The notes: generated by a model not told the origin, from the sequence alone. 64,000 bases of DNA from Stieleria bergensis (GCA_007745635.1 CP036272.1:1530792-1594791); one strand, 5' to 3'; counted from the first letter of the stretch, positions 10,121 to 19,483 are shown. A program made the numbers and translations.

Positions 10121-11335
10121 CTAAACTGCAACGCCCGCTGATGACGAGGCCCCTGTGACGTTGTCGTACAGCGAAGTCGCTAACCGCTGGTATCCTTTGA
10201 CCATCGATTCAAGCGAACCGGTCCGCAACACCAGTTGGCGACCTGTCCGCCCCATCCTTTCCCGCAACAGACCGTCGCCTAGCAATTGATTGAGACCCGC
10301 GATCATGCCCTCCAGGTCTTCGTTCGCAAACAACAGGCCCGTTTGGCCTTCGAGAACCGTTTCGCCGACGGACCCCACATCGCTGGCGATGACGGGAACT
10401 TCGCAGGCCAATGCTTCCAGAATCGAAACCGGTGACGCTTCGTTGAGTGAGCAGAGCGTGAAGACATCCAGTGCCGAAAGTAGCCGAGGTGTGTCGTGTC
10501 GGACGCCCAGCAAATGGACGCGATCGGCAACGTTTAATTGTCGGCACTGTGACTCGATCCCTTCACGCTCGGGGCCGTCGCCCACGATCAGCCAGTGCAG
10601 ATCGGGGTGCACCTTGCGCAGCTTGGCTGCCGCAGCGACCAGCAATGCATGATTCTTTTCGGGACGCAAGGCAGCTACGATGCCAGCGAACTGGACGCTG
10701 GTTGGTAAGCCGAGTTCCGCACAGACTTGTTTTTTGGCAGCCGGGTCGCGAGCGAATCGATTGCAGTCGACACCATTGCGAACCACATGCACTTTGTTTG
10801 CCGGGAATCGCTCCTGGTGAACCAAGTACTCCGCGTGAGAATCGGCCACCGCAATGAAGGCTGACGTCAGTGGCGTCAATAAACGGTTCAAACGCCCCAC
10901 CCCGTCGGGCCAGCCAGTGCTGTGCAGGGCGGAGATCACCACCGGGACGCGTGCGAGCCGCGCGGCCAAACGCCCCCAGAACATTTTGTCGCCAGCGCCA
11001 ACCGTGATCACAACATCGGTTTGGCTGTGATGCATCAGACGTGCCAGGCGATACAACACCGTGGCGTCGTATTTGCTGCCGATCAGTTGACTGTGGACAG
11101 GAAACTCGTCGCGGATTTGTTCCCCCAGTGGCCCCGGTTCCTTCAGGCAAATCACTTCCGGCTGCAGCACATTGGGGTCCAGACGCCGCATTAGATTGAC
11201 CAGCAGCGTTTCGGCGCCGCCAACGGGCATGCTGGTGATCAGGAATTGACAGCGCAGCGGCAATTGGATGGATGGGCAGCGCTGCGGCGGGCTGCCTAGC
11301 CGTCGTCGAATTCTGCTCTGTAATTCCGCTAGCAT
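10121..11335 (-). CDS. Glycosyltransferase family 4 (GT-B fold)
   Basis: The 404-aa protein has the GT4 plan: an N-terminal Rossmann domain with the glycine-rich start ITSMPVGGAETLLVNLMRRL, a middle VRNGVDCNRF strand-turn, and a C-terminal domain with NEASPVSILEALACEVPVIA, the E-X7-E nucleotide-sugar motif. The GGAE start and the ILHSTGWPD-type region resemble enzymes of capsular or lipopolysaccharide-like glycan assembly that use UDP- or GDP-sugars. It has no signal peptide and should act at the inner face of the membrane. It is not next to other glycan genes; donor and acceptor cannot be told. A BshA role (paired with the BshB1-like gene at 17.4 kb) seems unlikely because the N-terminus is not BshA-like. 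Confidence 0.9.
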   Translation of the reverse strand: MLAELQSRIRRRLGSPPQRCPSIQLPLRCQFLITSMPVGGAETLLVNLMRRLDPNVLQPEVICLKEPGPLGEQIRDEFPVHSQLIGSKYDATVLYRLARLMHHSQTDVVITVGAGDKMFWGRLAARLARVPVVISALHSTGWPDGVGRLNRLLTPLTSAFIAVADSHAEYLVHQERFPANKVHVVRNGVDCNRFARDPAAKKQVCAELGLPTSVQFAGIVAALRPEKNHALLVAAAAKLRKVHPDLHWLIVGDGPEREGIESQCRQLNVADRVHLLGVRHDTPRLLSALDVFTLCSLNEASPVSILEALACEVPVIASDVGSVGETVLEGQTGLLFANEDLEGMIAGLNQLLGDGLLRERMGRTGRQLVLRTGSLESMVKGYQRLATSLYDNVTGASSSAGVAV

Positions 11336-11608
11336 CTGCTAACTCGGTGGGATCAGTCGGAGATGGATTCAGACATCGCGCGGTGCACATCATCGGGTGC
11401 TTATCCCATAGCTTACCCAGTTGCTTGAAACCGCCAGTTTTTGCTAACTGTCCGAGACCGGTCGTCTTTGAGCGCCAAAACGGCGAATCTTTAACGATTC
11501 TGTCAATTCCGCATCCTTTTTCATCAATCCACTCAGGTTGGGCTTCACGCAAAATCTGCAGATTTGTTAAAGCCAATGAGCTTCCCGATTCTGTTTTGAT
11601 GATTGACC
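11336..11608. other. Divergent intergenic region
   Basis: This stretch of about 270 bp separates the glycosyltransferase gene from the plus-strand lipoprotein gene and must hold both promoters. It is AT-richer than its surroundings (around 11440-11600). I find no convincing -35/-10 pair, operator palindrome or hairpin. Confidence 0.4.
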
Positions 11609-12610
11609 ATGAAATTGCGACCAGAAAACCACCGTGGCATGTCCAGTAACACCGAGTCTCGGTCTGGATGGAACCTCTTGATCCCCGCGGTACTCGCTGC
11701 CTGCGGGATCACGCTCTTGGGTGGTTGCCGGAATCCGAATTCGACCGCGGCCTATCCAGTGGCTCCTGGGGCGATGCAGCCTGCACAACCCGCCGCTGGC
11801 TTTCCAGTCATGCCTGCGGCGCCAACCTTCGGTCAAGCGACCCGCGTGCCACCGCCTAGCACGGGATCCTATGCGCCGACCAATCCATACAATCTGCCGT
11901 CCAACTTGCCGGCCCAGCCAGCAAGTCCGGTGAGCACTCAGATCCAGCCACTGGGAAGCACTTCCTACAATCAAACCACTCCCAATGGATGGAATGCCGT
12001 GGGGATTGTGCCGACGCCGTCGGTGATGGGGACGAATCCGGCCGGGGCAGTCATGCCTGCGGGTGCTGTTTCTCCGTCTGTCCCCTTTGGTGGCAGAGCG
12101 GTTCAGCCCGCAAACTGGTCCACACAGGCGAGTCCCGCGACGAACCGGATTCCTCCGGCGATGGACAACATCAATCGATCCTCGTCGCTTCCCGGCGCCA
12201 TGAAAGCCATCGATTTGACTCAGTCGCCACCGCCACCGGGTTATCGTTCCAATGGTTACCAAACCAATGCTTACCAGGCTCCCGGCTTGGTGCCTGCTGC
12301 TTCGCTGCAACCAGGACCTGGATTTCATCGGGCAACGGGTCAGGGGTTGCAACCGGTCTCGCCAGCTGGTTTCAACCAACCAGCTCATTACAACCAGCCA
12401 GCTGCCTACAGCCAGCCGATGATTCGTCAGCCCAGCGGTTTTTCCACCGCCGGGGTGCCACAAGCGGCCGAGCCAGGGAGGGTCGTAGCGACTTCGGGGG
12501 CATCTCCGATGCCGACAACACGATCGCAACCGCCCGCGGTTCAGAATCCCGTGCGTCCGCTCGACAGCACTCAGCAACTTGATTGGCGTCGTCCGAATCC
12601 TCAGTTCTAA
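11609..12610 (+). CDS. Proline/glutamine-rich lipoprotein of unknown function
   Basis: The protein (about 333 aa) begins with a basic N-terminus, a hydrophobic stretch and the lipobox LLGGC, so it should be lipidated and anchored in a membrane. The rest is low complexity: many Pro, Ala, Gln, Asn, Ser and Tyr residues with repeats of the type YNQPAAYSQP and NGYQTNAYQ, and no recognisable domain. Such proteins are probably disordered spacers or cell-wall-associated. Start choice is uncertain: an in-frame TTG lies at 11603, ATG codons at 11609 and 11639, none with a strong Shine-Dalgarno; the last would give the most usual signal length. A perfect hairpin follows the stop codon directly. Confidence 0.75.
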   Translation: MKLRPENHRGMSSNTESRSGWNLLIPAVLAACGITLLGGCRNPNSTAAYPVAPGAMQPAQPAAGFPVMPAAPTFGQATRVPPPSTGSYAPTNPYNLPSNLPAQPASPVSTQIQPLGSTSYNQTTPNGWNAVGIVPTPSVMGTNPAGAVMPAGAVSPSVPFGGRAVQPANWSTQASPATNRIPPAMDNINRSSSLPGAMKAIDLTQSPPPPGYRSNGYQTNAYQAPGLVPAASLQPGPGFHRATGQGLQPVSPAGFNQPAHYNQPAAYSQPMIRQPSGFSTAGVPQAAEPGRVVATSGASPMPTTRSQPPAVQNPVRPLDSTQQLDWRRPNPQF

Positions 12611-12634
12611 AGCATCGCTGGATTCAGCGATGCT
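12611..12634 (+). terminator. Hairpin directly after the lipoprotein stop codon
   Basis: A perfect 10-bp stem AGCATCGCTG/CAGCGATGCT with a GATT tetraloop begins one base after the TAA. The following bases (GGTTGATCGTTTCC) are only weakly T-rich, so it is either a weak terminator or a 3'-end stabiliser of the mRNA. Confidence 0.5.
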
Positions 12635-12684
12635 GGTTGATCGTTTCCCCCCTCGTTGCGGGGCTGTGATTGGCCTCCCAAATT

Positions 12685-12736
12685 GGCTTCTCCGGTCGGC
12701 TTCTCCGGTCGGCTTCTCCGGTCGGCTTCTCCGGTC
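12685..12736. repeat. 13-bp tandem repeat, four perfect copies
   Basis: The unit GGCTTCTCCGGTC repeats four times without a mismatch in the non-coding gap between the lipoprotein and PEP-CTERM genes. Thirteen is not a multiple of three, in line with its non-coding place. Confidence 0.95.
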
Positions 12737-12888
12737 GGCGTGCAAAATCTTTAAAAACACTTGTGTTTGCATCGGAAGCGGCCCCTTGCCCGTCTGCAGC
12801 TATTATCCTGTAACGGCTCCGCTCAGGTGACCTGAGCTTCTCTTCGACGGCTTCTGATTGCCGTGCTTTTCAATCTGGCGTTATCACC

Positions 12889-13605
12889 ATGACCGTGCAA
12901 TCGTTTGCTGCTTGCTGTGCTTTGGGCATTTGCTTTATCGTCCGTTGTGCTGTCCCTGTTTCTGCTGAAACCGTCATCACAGCTTGGGATGAGAGCATCA
13001 ATGGTGAGATCAATGCAAGCTCCGTTGGTCCGAGCGACCTGGGAACCTGGGATGGCGGTGTGCAGGGGACGGCTCGCTATCGTGTGATCGGTAGCGTTGA
13101 AGAGATCGGGAACCCGTTGGATATTCCAGACGATAATCTGCTGGGTACGGCCGATTTGTTTACGTTTGAGATCGCTGCTGGTAAGCAATTGGACGGCATT
13201 TTCTTGACCGACTTCACTGCCAATGTTCAAGACGCTTACATCTTCATGGCGATTGATGATGCGTCGACATTTGCTTACCCACCTTATGAAATCAATTTGA
13301 GAGACCGGGACTATTCAGCAGAATTGGTCGACGGTTGGCTGGTGGGTCGTGATCAAGATCAGCAGCTTGACCCAGGCGGGAACTTGCTGGAATTGACTGG
13401 CGGTTCAGCACTGCGTGGCAATGCACCGGCACTGGGGCCGCTGGGCGCAGGTTCCTACACGGTGTACTTACAAGAAACCGGAGCACAGAACTCTTACCAG
13501 TTGGACTTTCTGGTCTCCAATGTCTCAGCGGTTCCCGAGCCCTCAGCGGTTTTCGCTTTGGCTGGTTTAGCGATTCCCGTTTACCTCCGCCGCCGTCGCA
13601 AGTGA
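12889..13605 (+). CDS. Secreted PEP-CTERM sorting domain protein
   Basis: The 238-aa protein has a signal peptide (about residues 1-26, ending VPVSA) and closes with VPEPSAVFALAGLAIPVYLR followed by RRRK: the Pro-Glu-Pro motif, a hydrophobic segment and a basic cluster that define the PEP-CTERM signal handled by the exosortase/archaeosortase system. The middle part, about 180 residues of beta-rich character with an Asp-rich stretch, has no domain that I recognise. Members are surface or matrix proteins of biofilm-forming bacteria. No exosortase gene lies in the window. The gene ends 5 bp before the end of the convergent surE, leaving no room for separate terminators. Confidence 0.9.
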   Translation: MTVQSFAACCALGICFIVRCAVPVSAETVITAWDESINGEINASSVGPSDLGTWDGGVQGTARYRVIGSVEEIGNPLDIPDDNLLGTADLFTFEIAAGKQLDGIFLTDFTANVQDAYIFMAIDDASTFAYPPYEINLRDRDYSAELVDGWLVGRDQDQQLDPGGNLLELTGGSALRGNAPALGPLGAGSYTVYLQETGAQNSYQLDFLVSNVSAVPEPSAVFALAGLAIPVYLRRRRK

Positions 13606-13610
13606 TTGCG

Positions 13611-14372
13611 TTACAGCTTCAGATTCCAGGCTTGCATTTCTTTGGTGGCTTGATGGTCTGTCATGTCAAACTGCAGCTGGGTTAACGTGACATTGCCGGC
13701 GCGCAGTTCTGTGACGTCGGTGTTGTCTGATGGTGGTTGGGAAGGCTGTTCCCAGAGAGCCCAGTAGTAATCACGGCCGCCAGGGTCTTGGCGTTTTTCG
13801 TAGCGGTTTCCGTACTGTGCCAGGCCTTTGGGGACGATCTTTAGCTCTGCCGGGCCTTCGGTCGCTGCGGTGGGAATGTTGATGTTGAACAGGTTGCCCT
13901 TGGATTCAGGCTGCTTGATGATTCCTGAAATCACGTTGCGGGCGATGACTGCGGCCGCTTGAAAGTCCGCGTCGGGATCGTATTCCAGCGAAACCGCCAC
14001 GCTTGTTGTGCCAAAGAAAGCGCCTTCGATGGCTGCGGCAACGGTGCCGCTGTATAGAACGTTGATCCCCGCGTTCAAGCCGTTATTGATTCCACTGACG
14101 ACCAAGTCCACCGGGTCATCACGAAATAGTTCTGCGATCGCCAGTTTGACGCAGTCCGCTGGACTGCCCTCCACTGCCCAAGCCCAGTGTCGGCCATCGC
14201 GATGAATTGATTTGCAGACTAATGGGGTCAGGAACGTGATCGAATGGCTGACTCCCGACTGCTCGGTTGCTGGTGCAATCACGATCACTTCACCCAAGTG
14301 CCTGAGTTGGCTTTCCAGCGCGGCCAGCCCCGGAGCAAACACCCCGTCATCATTGGTCAATAGAATTCGCAT
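13611..14372 (-). CDS. surE: 5'/3'-nucleotidase SurE
   Basis: With the ATG at 14372 the protein is 253 aa, the normal SurE length, and starts MRILLTNDDGVFAPGL. All metal and active-site residues known from SurE structures fall at the canonical positions: Asp8, Asp9, Ser39 (EQSGVSHS) and Asn96 (SGINNG). The enzyme dephosphorylates nucleoside 5'- and 3'-monophosphates and short polyphosphate. A longer reading to 14420 exists, but GGGAG about 9 bases before 14372 and the family N-terminus favour this start. It is divergent from kdsA across about 240 bp. Confidence 0.95.
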   Translation of the reverse strand: MRILLTNDDGVFAPGLAALESQLRHLGEVIVIAPATEQSGVSHSITFLTPLVCKSIHRDGRHWAWAVEGSPADCVKLAIAELFRDDPVDLVVSGINNGLNAGINVLYSGTVAAAIEGAFFGTTSVAVSLEYDPDADFQAAAVIARNVISGIIKQPESKGNLFNINIPTAATEGPAELKIVPKGLAQYGNRYEKRQDPGGRDYYWALWEQPSQPPSDNTDVTELRAGNVTLTQLQFDMTDHQATKEMQAWNLKL

Positions 14373-14600
14373 CGCGTGAGCTCCCAGAGATTGGTTGTGG
14401 TTCACAGTACAGTGTGCCAATCACCGTCAGGATTGCAAGGCTGGCTGACGAAGTGGGCGAATGGGAATTGCTTGGTGGTGCGACTGGTTGGCGCGAGGGT
14501 TCCGCGATTGAGTTCCCTGGCCGGCGAGGCGAGTTTGTTGATCGAGTGCCAGATCGCTGAACGCAGGTGAGACAAATTGTTTGCCAAACCGGATTGCATC

Positions 14601-14606
14601 AGGAGG
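14601..14606 (+). promoter_or_regulatory. Perfect Shine-Dalgarno of kdsA
   Basis: AGGAGG lies 4 bases before the ATG at 14611. It fixes the start there rather than at the in-frame ATG 14629; such a full consensus is rare in this window. Confidence 0.75.
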
Positions 14607-14610
14607 CTGA

Positions 14611-15501
14611 ATGCCCGAAACTGCGGGAATGAATACTCAGCCAACTCCTGTGACTCCCGTGCAGATCGGACCTTACCAATGTGGTCAAGATCAGCCCTTG
14701 CTGCTGATCGCCGGTCCTTGCGTGCTGCAAAACGAAACGATCAACGATCAGATCTGTGAAGTCTTGTTGAAGCTCAATGCTCGAGATGACGTCAATGTCG
14801 TGTTCAAGGCTTCCTTTGACAAAGCCAACCGCACCAGTGCTGCCGCTGGCCGCGGCCCTGGCCTGGAAGAGGGTTTGGCGATGCTGCAACAGGTGTCTCA
14901 GCAAACCGGTTTGCCGGTGACCACGGACATTCACCTTCCCGAGCAGGCTCAGCCGGCGGCGGAGGTCTGCCAGTTGCTGCAAATCCCTGCCTTTCTGGCT
15001 CGCCAGACGGATCTGGTCGTCGCTGCAGCCGCGACCGGACGAGCCTTGAATGTCAAGAAAGGCCAGTTCATGTCCCCCCAAGACATGGCGTATGTAGTGC
15101 AGAAATGCCGCAGCGCTGGCCAGGGCGGCGTGATGCTCTGTGAGCGGGGCACCTTTTTCGGCTATGGGCGGCTGGTCAACGACATGCAATCCTTGCCGAT
15201 CATGCGGTCCCTGGGTGTTCCCGTGGTCTTTGATGCAACTCACAGCGTGCAGGCCCCCGGTTCACAGCAGGGTTCTACCGGTGGGAACCGAGAAATGGTC
15301 GAACCTTTAGCTCGCGCGGCCGTAGCAATCGGTGTCGACGCGATCTTTTTTGAAACTCACCCGCAGCCTGACCAGTCCCCCAGTGATGGTGCCAACATGG
15401 TCCCACTGGAACGGTTTGAAGGGCTGATCGATCGCATTCTGCAGATTCGCCACACCATTCAATCCTTCGGCCCTCTCGATGGCACTGACTCGGATTCCTG
15501 A
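14611..15501 (+). CDS. kdsA: 3-deoxy-8-phosphooctulonate synthase (KDO-8-P synthase)
   Basis: The 296-aa enzyme condenses phosphoenolpyruvate with arabinose 5-phosphate to KDO-8-phosphate, the first committed step to the KDO of lipopolysaccharide. Family motifs are complete: [10 protein letters not shown] (33-40 region), [55 protein letters not shown] and [18 protein letters not shown]. Cys37 in IAGPC is the metal-ligand cysteine that marks the metal-dependent class (as in Aquifex); the E. coli metal-free class has Asn there. With His, Glu and Asp in the later motifs the metal site looks whole. Its presence supports a Gram-negative-type outer membrane with KDO in this planctomycete. The next gene starts inside its 3' end. 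Confidence 0.97.
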   Translation: MPETAGMNTQPTPVTPVQIGPYQCGQDQPLLLIAGPCVLQNETINDQICEVLLKLNARDDVNVVFKASFDKANRTSAAAGRGPGLEEGLAMLQQVSQQTGLPVTTDIHLPEQAQPAAEVCQLLQIPAFLARQTDLVVAAAATGRALNVKKGQFMSPQDMAYVVQKCRSAGQGGVMLCERGTFFGYGRLVNDMQSLPIMRSLGVPVVFDATHSVQAPGSQQGSTGGNREMVEPLARAAVAIGVDAIFFETHPQPDQSPSDGANMVPLERFEGLIDRILQIRHTIQSFGPLDGTDSDS

Positions 15502-17341
15502 TTGCTCTGGTCCGCACGCTCTGTCTTTTCAGATCAGAGGCTTGCTGACGTTTCCGCTGACCTCGCTTGTGTTTGTCCTGGCGATTGTCGGTTGTGGGGA
15601 CGATCGCAAGGCGGTGCAGCAGATTCAGCTTCGGAACCTCCAGCGAAACGAAGACGAATCAAATCAGGATCATTTGGCAGGCGTTTTTGACATGCTGCCG
15701 AAGTATGTCAATCTGAACGGCCAGCAGGCTCAGCAACAGATCGCCTATCGGCTCAATCGCTGGGTGGCGACACAAGACGACAAGCAAGACGTGGCCCCGG
15801 TTAAGTCGATCCAGTTGATCGATTCGGTCAAGGGCCTGCTCTCGACCGAGCAACTCGATCGGCGTTTCGCCGCCGCCCGGTTCAATGGCAGTGATGCGTT
15901 GCACCTTCGTGATTGCTACCTGTTTCACCACTTGTACAGCTGGATCGATTCGCCCGCGATGGATCAGCCGATTCTGGCAGATTGGTTCCAAAGCCTTCAA
16001 GCCGATCTTCCCGAGGAGCAGCTTGAGCAACTGCGGACCAGCAGCCGGCTATTCGATTGGACTGTCCGCAACATTCGCTACGAACCTGATGAGTTATCCG
16101 TTCCCGGCGGCATTCCCACCCCGGAGCTGCCTTCGGAAATCGCTTACGGTGGCCCCGGTTATCGCCAGACTCTGTTCAAGTGTGCATTGCGTGGTACCGG
16201 CGACGGTCTGCAGCGCGCCGCCGTGTTCACGATGCTTTGCAATCAAGCGGGAATCCCCGCCGCGGTGATCGGCACCATCGATCCCAATGATGGCCAGGTC
16301 ACTCCCGCCTTCTGCGGTGCGCTGATTGGCAAGCAGATCTATCTGTTCGAACCACGACTTGGAATTCATGTGCCGGGGCCTGGGCAAGAGGGCATCGCGA
16401 CGCTGGCGCAGGCCCGCACCGACGAATTGGTGTTGCGACGGTTGAGCATCGCCGGCTTGGACCAGTTTAAGTATCCGGTTTCAAAATCAGATGTGCAGCA
16501 ATGTGTGGCGCTGCTGAATGTGAAACCTGAAATGCTTAGCCAGCGGATGCGCCGATTGGAGGCCGCATTGACTGGGAATCGTCGCATCAATGTCTTCGTT
16601 GATGCGGATCAATGGGCTCAGCAATTTGATGCCTCGATCGGGATCAGTGATGTAAAAGTCTGGGACGTGCCACTGCTTGCCGAACGGTATCAGGTCAGTT
16701 GCGAAGCCTTTGCAGAACGCAAGCCCGCATTCAGTCTCTGGCATGCGGGGCCCTGGATCATGCTGGAAGGCGATTTCGATATGGCGAAGACGCTCCGCGA
16801 AGGCCGTTGGCAGCACTTATGCGGCGTCTTTCAGTCAGATGAACTGGAGCGAGCCAAAGGGGCGCGCACGTTGTACCTCGAAGAACGCTCGCCATCGTTT
16901 GAGATCGATGAGCTAAGAAACGACGTTAACCTGCAAATTAAATATGGTGTTCGTCGGCCGCTGAACACCAATGATCAACAATTCAATTCCATGATCTTGG
17001 AAGCCCAAAGCAACCTGCGACTGGGCAAGTATCTGGCAACCTACTGGCTGGCTCTGCTGCAGGCCGATGACGAGCTTTACGAGACGGCCAAAAGCTGGTT
17101 GGACGATCGCGTCTTGTCGGAGAACCTTGGCAGTCGCGTCCCCGTTGTGGCTTTGATCGCACCGGCAGCCCGTTACAACAGTGCTCGCGTGGACGAGCGT
17201 TTGGGGGAATTCCAACAGGCCATGGAGGCCTACAAACGCGAAGATGAACCCCAAGAGCATGGCAACCGGATTCGCGCTCGTCTGGTCGCCAAATACGTGG
17301 AAACTCTGCCGGCTGACACTCTGCCAGCTGACACGCAGTGA
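15479..17341 (+). CDS. Lipoprotein with transglutaminase-like region, catalytic Cys apparently absent
   Basis: The 620-aa protein starts within kdsA (23-bp overlap), so the two are probably co-expressed. A hydrophobic stretch and lipobox LAIVGC (Cys39) indicate a lipoprotein; a TTG at 15542 would give a more usual signal length. Around residues 190-265 the order [14 protein letters not shown] ... [20 protein letters not shown] follows the pattern of transglutaminase-like (TGc) domains, in which a pre-helix is followed by G-x-C-x-x-x-A and the GIPA motif. Here Gly243 stands where the nucleophile Cys would be, so a non-catalytic, binding role is likely. The C-terminal third is helical and TPR-like ([14 protein letters not shown]). 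Assignment to the TGc fold is by eye and moderate. Confidence 0.7.
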   Translation: MALTRIPDCSGPHALSFQIRGLLTFPLTSLVFVLAIVGCGDDRKAVQQIQLRNLQRNEDESNQDHLAGVFDMLPKYVNLNGQQAQQQIAYRLNRWVATQDDKQDVAPVKSIQLIDSVKGLLSTEQLDRRFAAARFNGSDALHLRDCYLFHHLYSWIDSPAMDQPILADWFQSLQADLPEEQLEQLRTSSRLFDWTVRNIRYEPDELSVPGGIPTPELPSEIAYGGPGYRQTLFKCALRGTGDGLQRAAVFTMLCNQAGIPAAVIGTIDPNDGQVTPAFCGALIGKQIYLFEPRLGIHVPGPGQEGIATLAQARTDELVLRRLSIAGLDQFKYPVSKSDVQQCVALLNVKPEMLSQRMRRLEAALTGNRRINVFVDADQWAQQFDASIGISDVKVWDVPLLAERYQVSCEAFAERKPAFSLWHAGPWIMLEGDFDMAKTLREGRWQHLCGVFQSDELERAKGARTLYLEERSPSFEIDELRNDVNLQIKYGVRRPLNTNDQQFNSMILEAQSNLRLGKYLATYWLALLQADDELYETAKSWLDDRVLSENLGSRVPVVALIAPAARYNSARVDERLGEFQQAMEAYKREDEPQEHGNRIRARLVAKYVETLPADTLPADTQ

Positions 17342-17364
17342 TCGCTGCCCTAGCACATGCGTGG

Positions 17365-17396
17365 CTTCTGTTAGCGCTGACTTCTGTTAGCGCTGA
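17365..17396. repeat. 16-bp direct repeat, two adjacent copies
   Basis: CTTCTGTTAGCGCTGA occurs twice head to tail in the 84-bp gap between two convergent genes. It contains no strong hairpin. Confidence 0.85.
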
Positions 17397-17425
17397 CGTG
17401 TTTCCAGATCGACGTCAGGTCGTGT

Positions 17426-18163
17426 TCAGATGAAGTCTCGCATGCTTTCCAACGCCAGTGGCTCTTTGGTGGCAAAGGGCTCACCGTAGCGTCTTGCAAT
17501 CAAGTTCCCAAAATAGGCCGCGTCGCTCTCCAGACGTTCCAGTATCGTGGGTGACATCTCTTCGCGACCTTGGACAAACTGGCTGTGATAGGCGGCGATG
17601 GCCTGTTGCTTGGCTTCAAATTGATCGCTAATGTCGATGATCCAGTGGGGTTGGATCGCCAGTCGCAGATGAATGCAAAAGTAGTAATACAAACGCTCGG
17701 GGTGATAGCGTTCCCCGGGCATGTCGGTCTTGCTGAGCTTGGAATAAAAGCGAGCGGCCTCGATCAGTTCGGTCGCGACCACGTGATCGGGATGAGCGTC
17801 ATGAAAGTAAGGTGCAAAGATCCAGCGGGGACGCAGCATGCGAAAGTAACTGGCGACCACTTTGCGAGATTCAATGGTGTGCTGGAGCTCACGATTCGGC
17901 AGTCCCGCATTGCCTCGCCACGTCGGATTCAGAATCTCGGTTGCCGCTTGCGTTTCGCGTTGCCGAATTTCCTCGGATCCCAGCGGCGTTGGTTCTCCGC
18001 TGGTCAGATCGAGGATGCCGACTCGCATGCCTTGTTGAATCATTTTGATGATCGTGCCGCCCATGCCAAGTTCCGCGTCATCAGGGTGCGGGGCAACGAC
18101 CAGCATGTCCAGTGGCGCAACGTCAACAATGGTTTCCGGGCCCGAGCGATGAACGGTGGTCAT
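17426..18163 (-). CDS. bshB1: LmbE/PIG-L family N-acetylglucosaminyl deacetylase, BshB1-like
   Basis: The 245-aa protein carries the zinc motif APHPDDAELGMGG (His26, Asp28-Asp29) and the second zinc histidine motif AHPDH (124-127). The segment NRELQHTIESRKVVASYFR and the end RRYGEPFATKEPLAL closely resemble BshB1, which deacetylates GlcNAc-malate in bacillithiol synthesis; other members act on mycothiol precursors or sugar conjugates. GAGGTG stands 6 bases before the ATG. No bshA or bshC is seen in the window, so the pathway is inferred only. The protein is cytosolic (no signal peptide). Upstream lies a 15-bp tandem repeat. Confidence 0.85.
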   Translation of the reverse strand: MTTVHRSGPETIVDVAPLDMLVVAPHPDDAELGMGGTIIKMIQQGMRVGILDLTSGEPTPLGSEEIRQRETQAATEILNPTWRGNAGLPNRELQHTIESRKVVASYFRMLRPRWIFAPYFHDAHPDHVVATELIEAARFYSKLSKTDMPGERYHPERLYYYFCIHLRLAIQPHWIIDISDQFEAKQQAIAAYHSQFVQGREEMSPTILERLESDAAYFGNLIARRYGEPFATKEPLALESMRDFI

Positions 18164-18231
18164 GGCGACACCTCATGTGGCAAGCGATTCAATGAATGGA
18201 ATCGGATTGTACGCCGCCGCGATCACGCTGC

Positions 18232-18316
18232 AAACCATGCGGCCCGAAACCATGCGGCCCGAAACCATGCGGCCCGAAACCATGCGGCCCGAAACCATGC
18301 GGCCCGAAACCATGCG
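18232..18316. repeat. 15-bp tandem repeat, five copies plus partial
   Basis: AAACCATGCGGCCCG repeats five times perfectly plus 10 bases, in the 198-bp gap between the bshB1-like start and the end of the 373-aa gene. Each unit holds an ATG, giving an artificial Met-Arg-Pro-Glu-Thr frame, but no signals support translation. Confidence 0.95.
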
Positions 18317-18361
18317 CCACGCATCGTGGGGCCAGGCACTGCAATCTGACACGACGAACGC

Positions 18362-19483
18362 CTACCGCTGATAGATCGGCAGGTAGTGATAACGGACCGA
18401 CAGTGAGAGCATGGCCAAGGCGGTTGAATAGACTGGACCGATATTCTTTTCTTCGCCACCGGGAGCTTGCCAGGAACCATCACGCTGCTGGGTGGGCAGC
18501 AGCATCGAAGAAGTGAGTTCGCGGGACTCTTTGGCAAACTTACCACCCACTTGATACATGCCTTGTGAATAGTAATACAAGCCGTACATCAAGTAGTGCT
18601 CGTCGCGTTTGGGCGGATGATCCAGCAACCACTGCGCGGCAGCTTTGACTTCAGGAGCGTCATACTGACCACAGACTTGCATCGCCAGTAGGCCTGCCGC
18701 TGTCATTGTAAATGTGGGACGCGGCTGTCCGGGGGTGTAACTGAATCCAGCATGTTCGCCCGGCGCATCTCCGGGCCGACCGGTGTAACTGTTTCGTAGG
18801 TACTGCAAGGCATCATCAATGGCTTCACTCGGAACATCCAGGCCATCATTCTTGGCTGAACGCAGAGCCATCAGTTGCCAGATCGAAACCGAAAGGTCCG
18901 AATCGTTACTGTCTGGAGCGTACCGCCAGCCACCTTGCAGTTTGCTTTGCTTGCCGACCGCTTGCGAGGACAGAATCAAGCGGATCGCTGCGGTCAAGGT
19001 TTCATGGATGCGTTGGTTTTGTTTCGCAGTGGCACCCATGCCAAGCATTTCTGTTAGCATCAATGTGGTGATGCCGTGACCATACATTCGCGAGCCATCG
19101 GTTTGCCCCAAGTAGCCTGTTTTGGATTGACGCCTTGGTTCCAGGACATAGTCAATCGCGGCGCTCATCGCTTCGCCCTCAGGCGTTTGATCGCCTGGTT
19201 CGTTGCCAACTGATGCCAGCGCCATGATCGCCAATGAGGACAGGGCGACTTGGTGCCGATTGCCGCTGATCGTCCCGGTGGACTGACGGTTTTTCAGCAG
19301 GAACGCCGTCGCTCGCTGAACGGCACGATCCAGTTCATCATCAACGTACAGTTGATCGACAGGCGTTGGTTCTTGTCCACCGGCCAGACGTTTGGTCAGC
19401 GGTAGACACGCCGCAAGGGCGCCCAGTTGCAGCAGGCTGCGCCGCGGCAATGCAGACGATTGGGAGTGGCGAATGTGGGTCAT
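18362..19483 (-). CDS. Secreted terpenoid-cyclase-type (prenyltransferase/squalene-oxidase repeat) protein
   Basis: The 373-aa protein begins with a twin-arginine-like signal (LPRRSLLQLGALAAC) and then shows repeated alpha/alpha-barrel units with QGGWRYAP, AGFSYTP and DGSWQAPGG, the QW-like signature of prenyltransferase and squalene cyclase folds. In planctomycetes such repeat proteins are common in secreted form and are not true cyclases, as the DxDD motif is not evident. Enzyme activity is therefore uncertain and a binding or scaffold role equally likely. It is the last gene of the VWA operon, its ATG overlapping the stop of the giant protein gene by 4 bases (ATGA), so its product should act in the same envelope complex. 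Confidence 0.85.
   Translation of the reverse strand: MTHIRHSQSSALPRRSLLQLGALAACLPLTKRLAGGQEPTPVDQLYVDDELDRAVQRATAFLLKNRQSTGTISGNRHQVALSSLAIMALASVGNEPGDQTPEGEAMSAAIDYVLEPRRQSKTGYLGQTDGSRMYGHGITTLMLTEMLGMGATAKQNQRIHETLTAAIRLILSSQAVGKQSKLQGGWRYAPDSNDSDLSVSIWQLMALRSAKNDGLDVPSEAIDDALQYLRNSYTGRPGDAPGEHAGFSYTPGQPRPTFTMTAAGLLAMQVCGQYDAPEVKAAAQWLLDHPPKRDEHYLMYGLYYYSQGMYQVGGKFAKESRELTSSMLLPTQQRDGSWQAPGGEEKNIGPVYSTALAMLSLSVRYHYLPIYQR

Noticed and set aside
18232-18316. CRISPR-like array
   Set aside because: The repeats here, and those at 12685, 20071, 58524 and 59619, are head to tail without unique spacers, and no cas genes are present.
18156-18371. Plus-strand frame with repeated Met-Arg-Pro-Glu-Thr
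   Set aside because: It exists only because the 15-bp non-coding repeat has no stop in this frame; no Shine-Dalgarno, domain or fitting neighbour.
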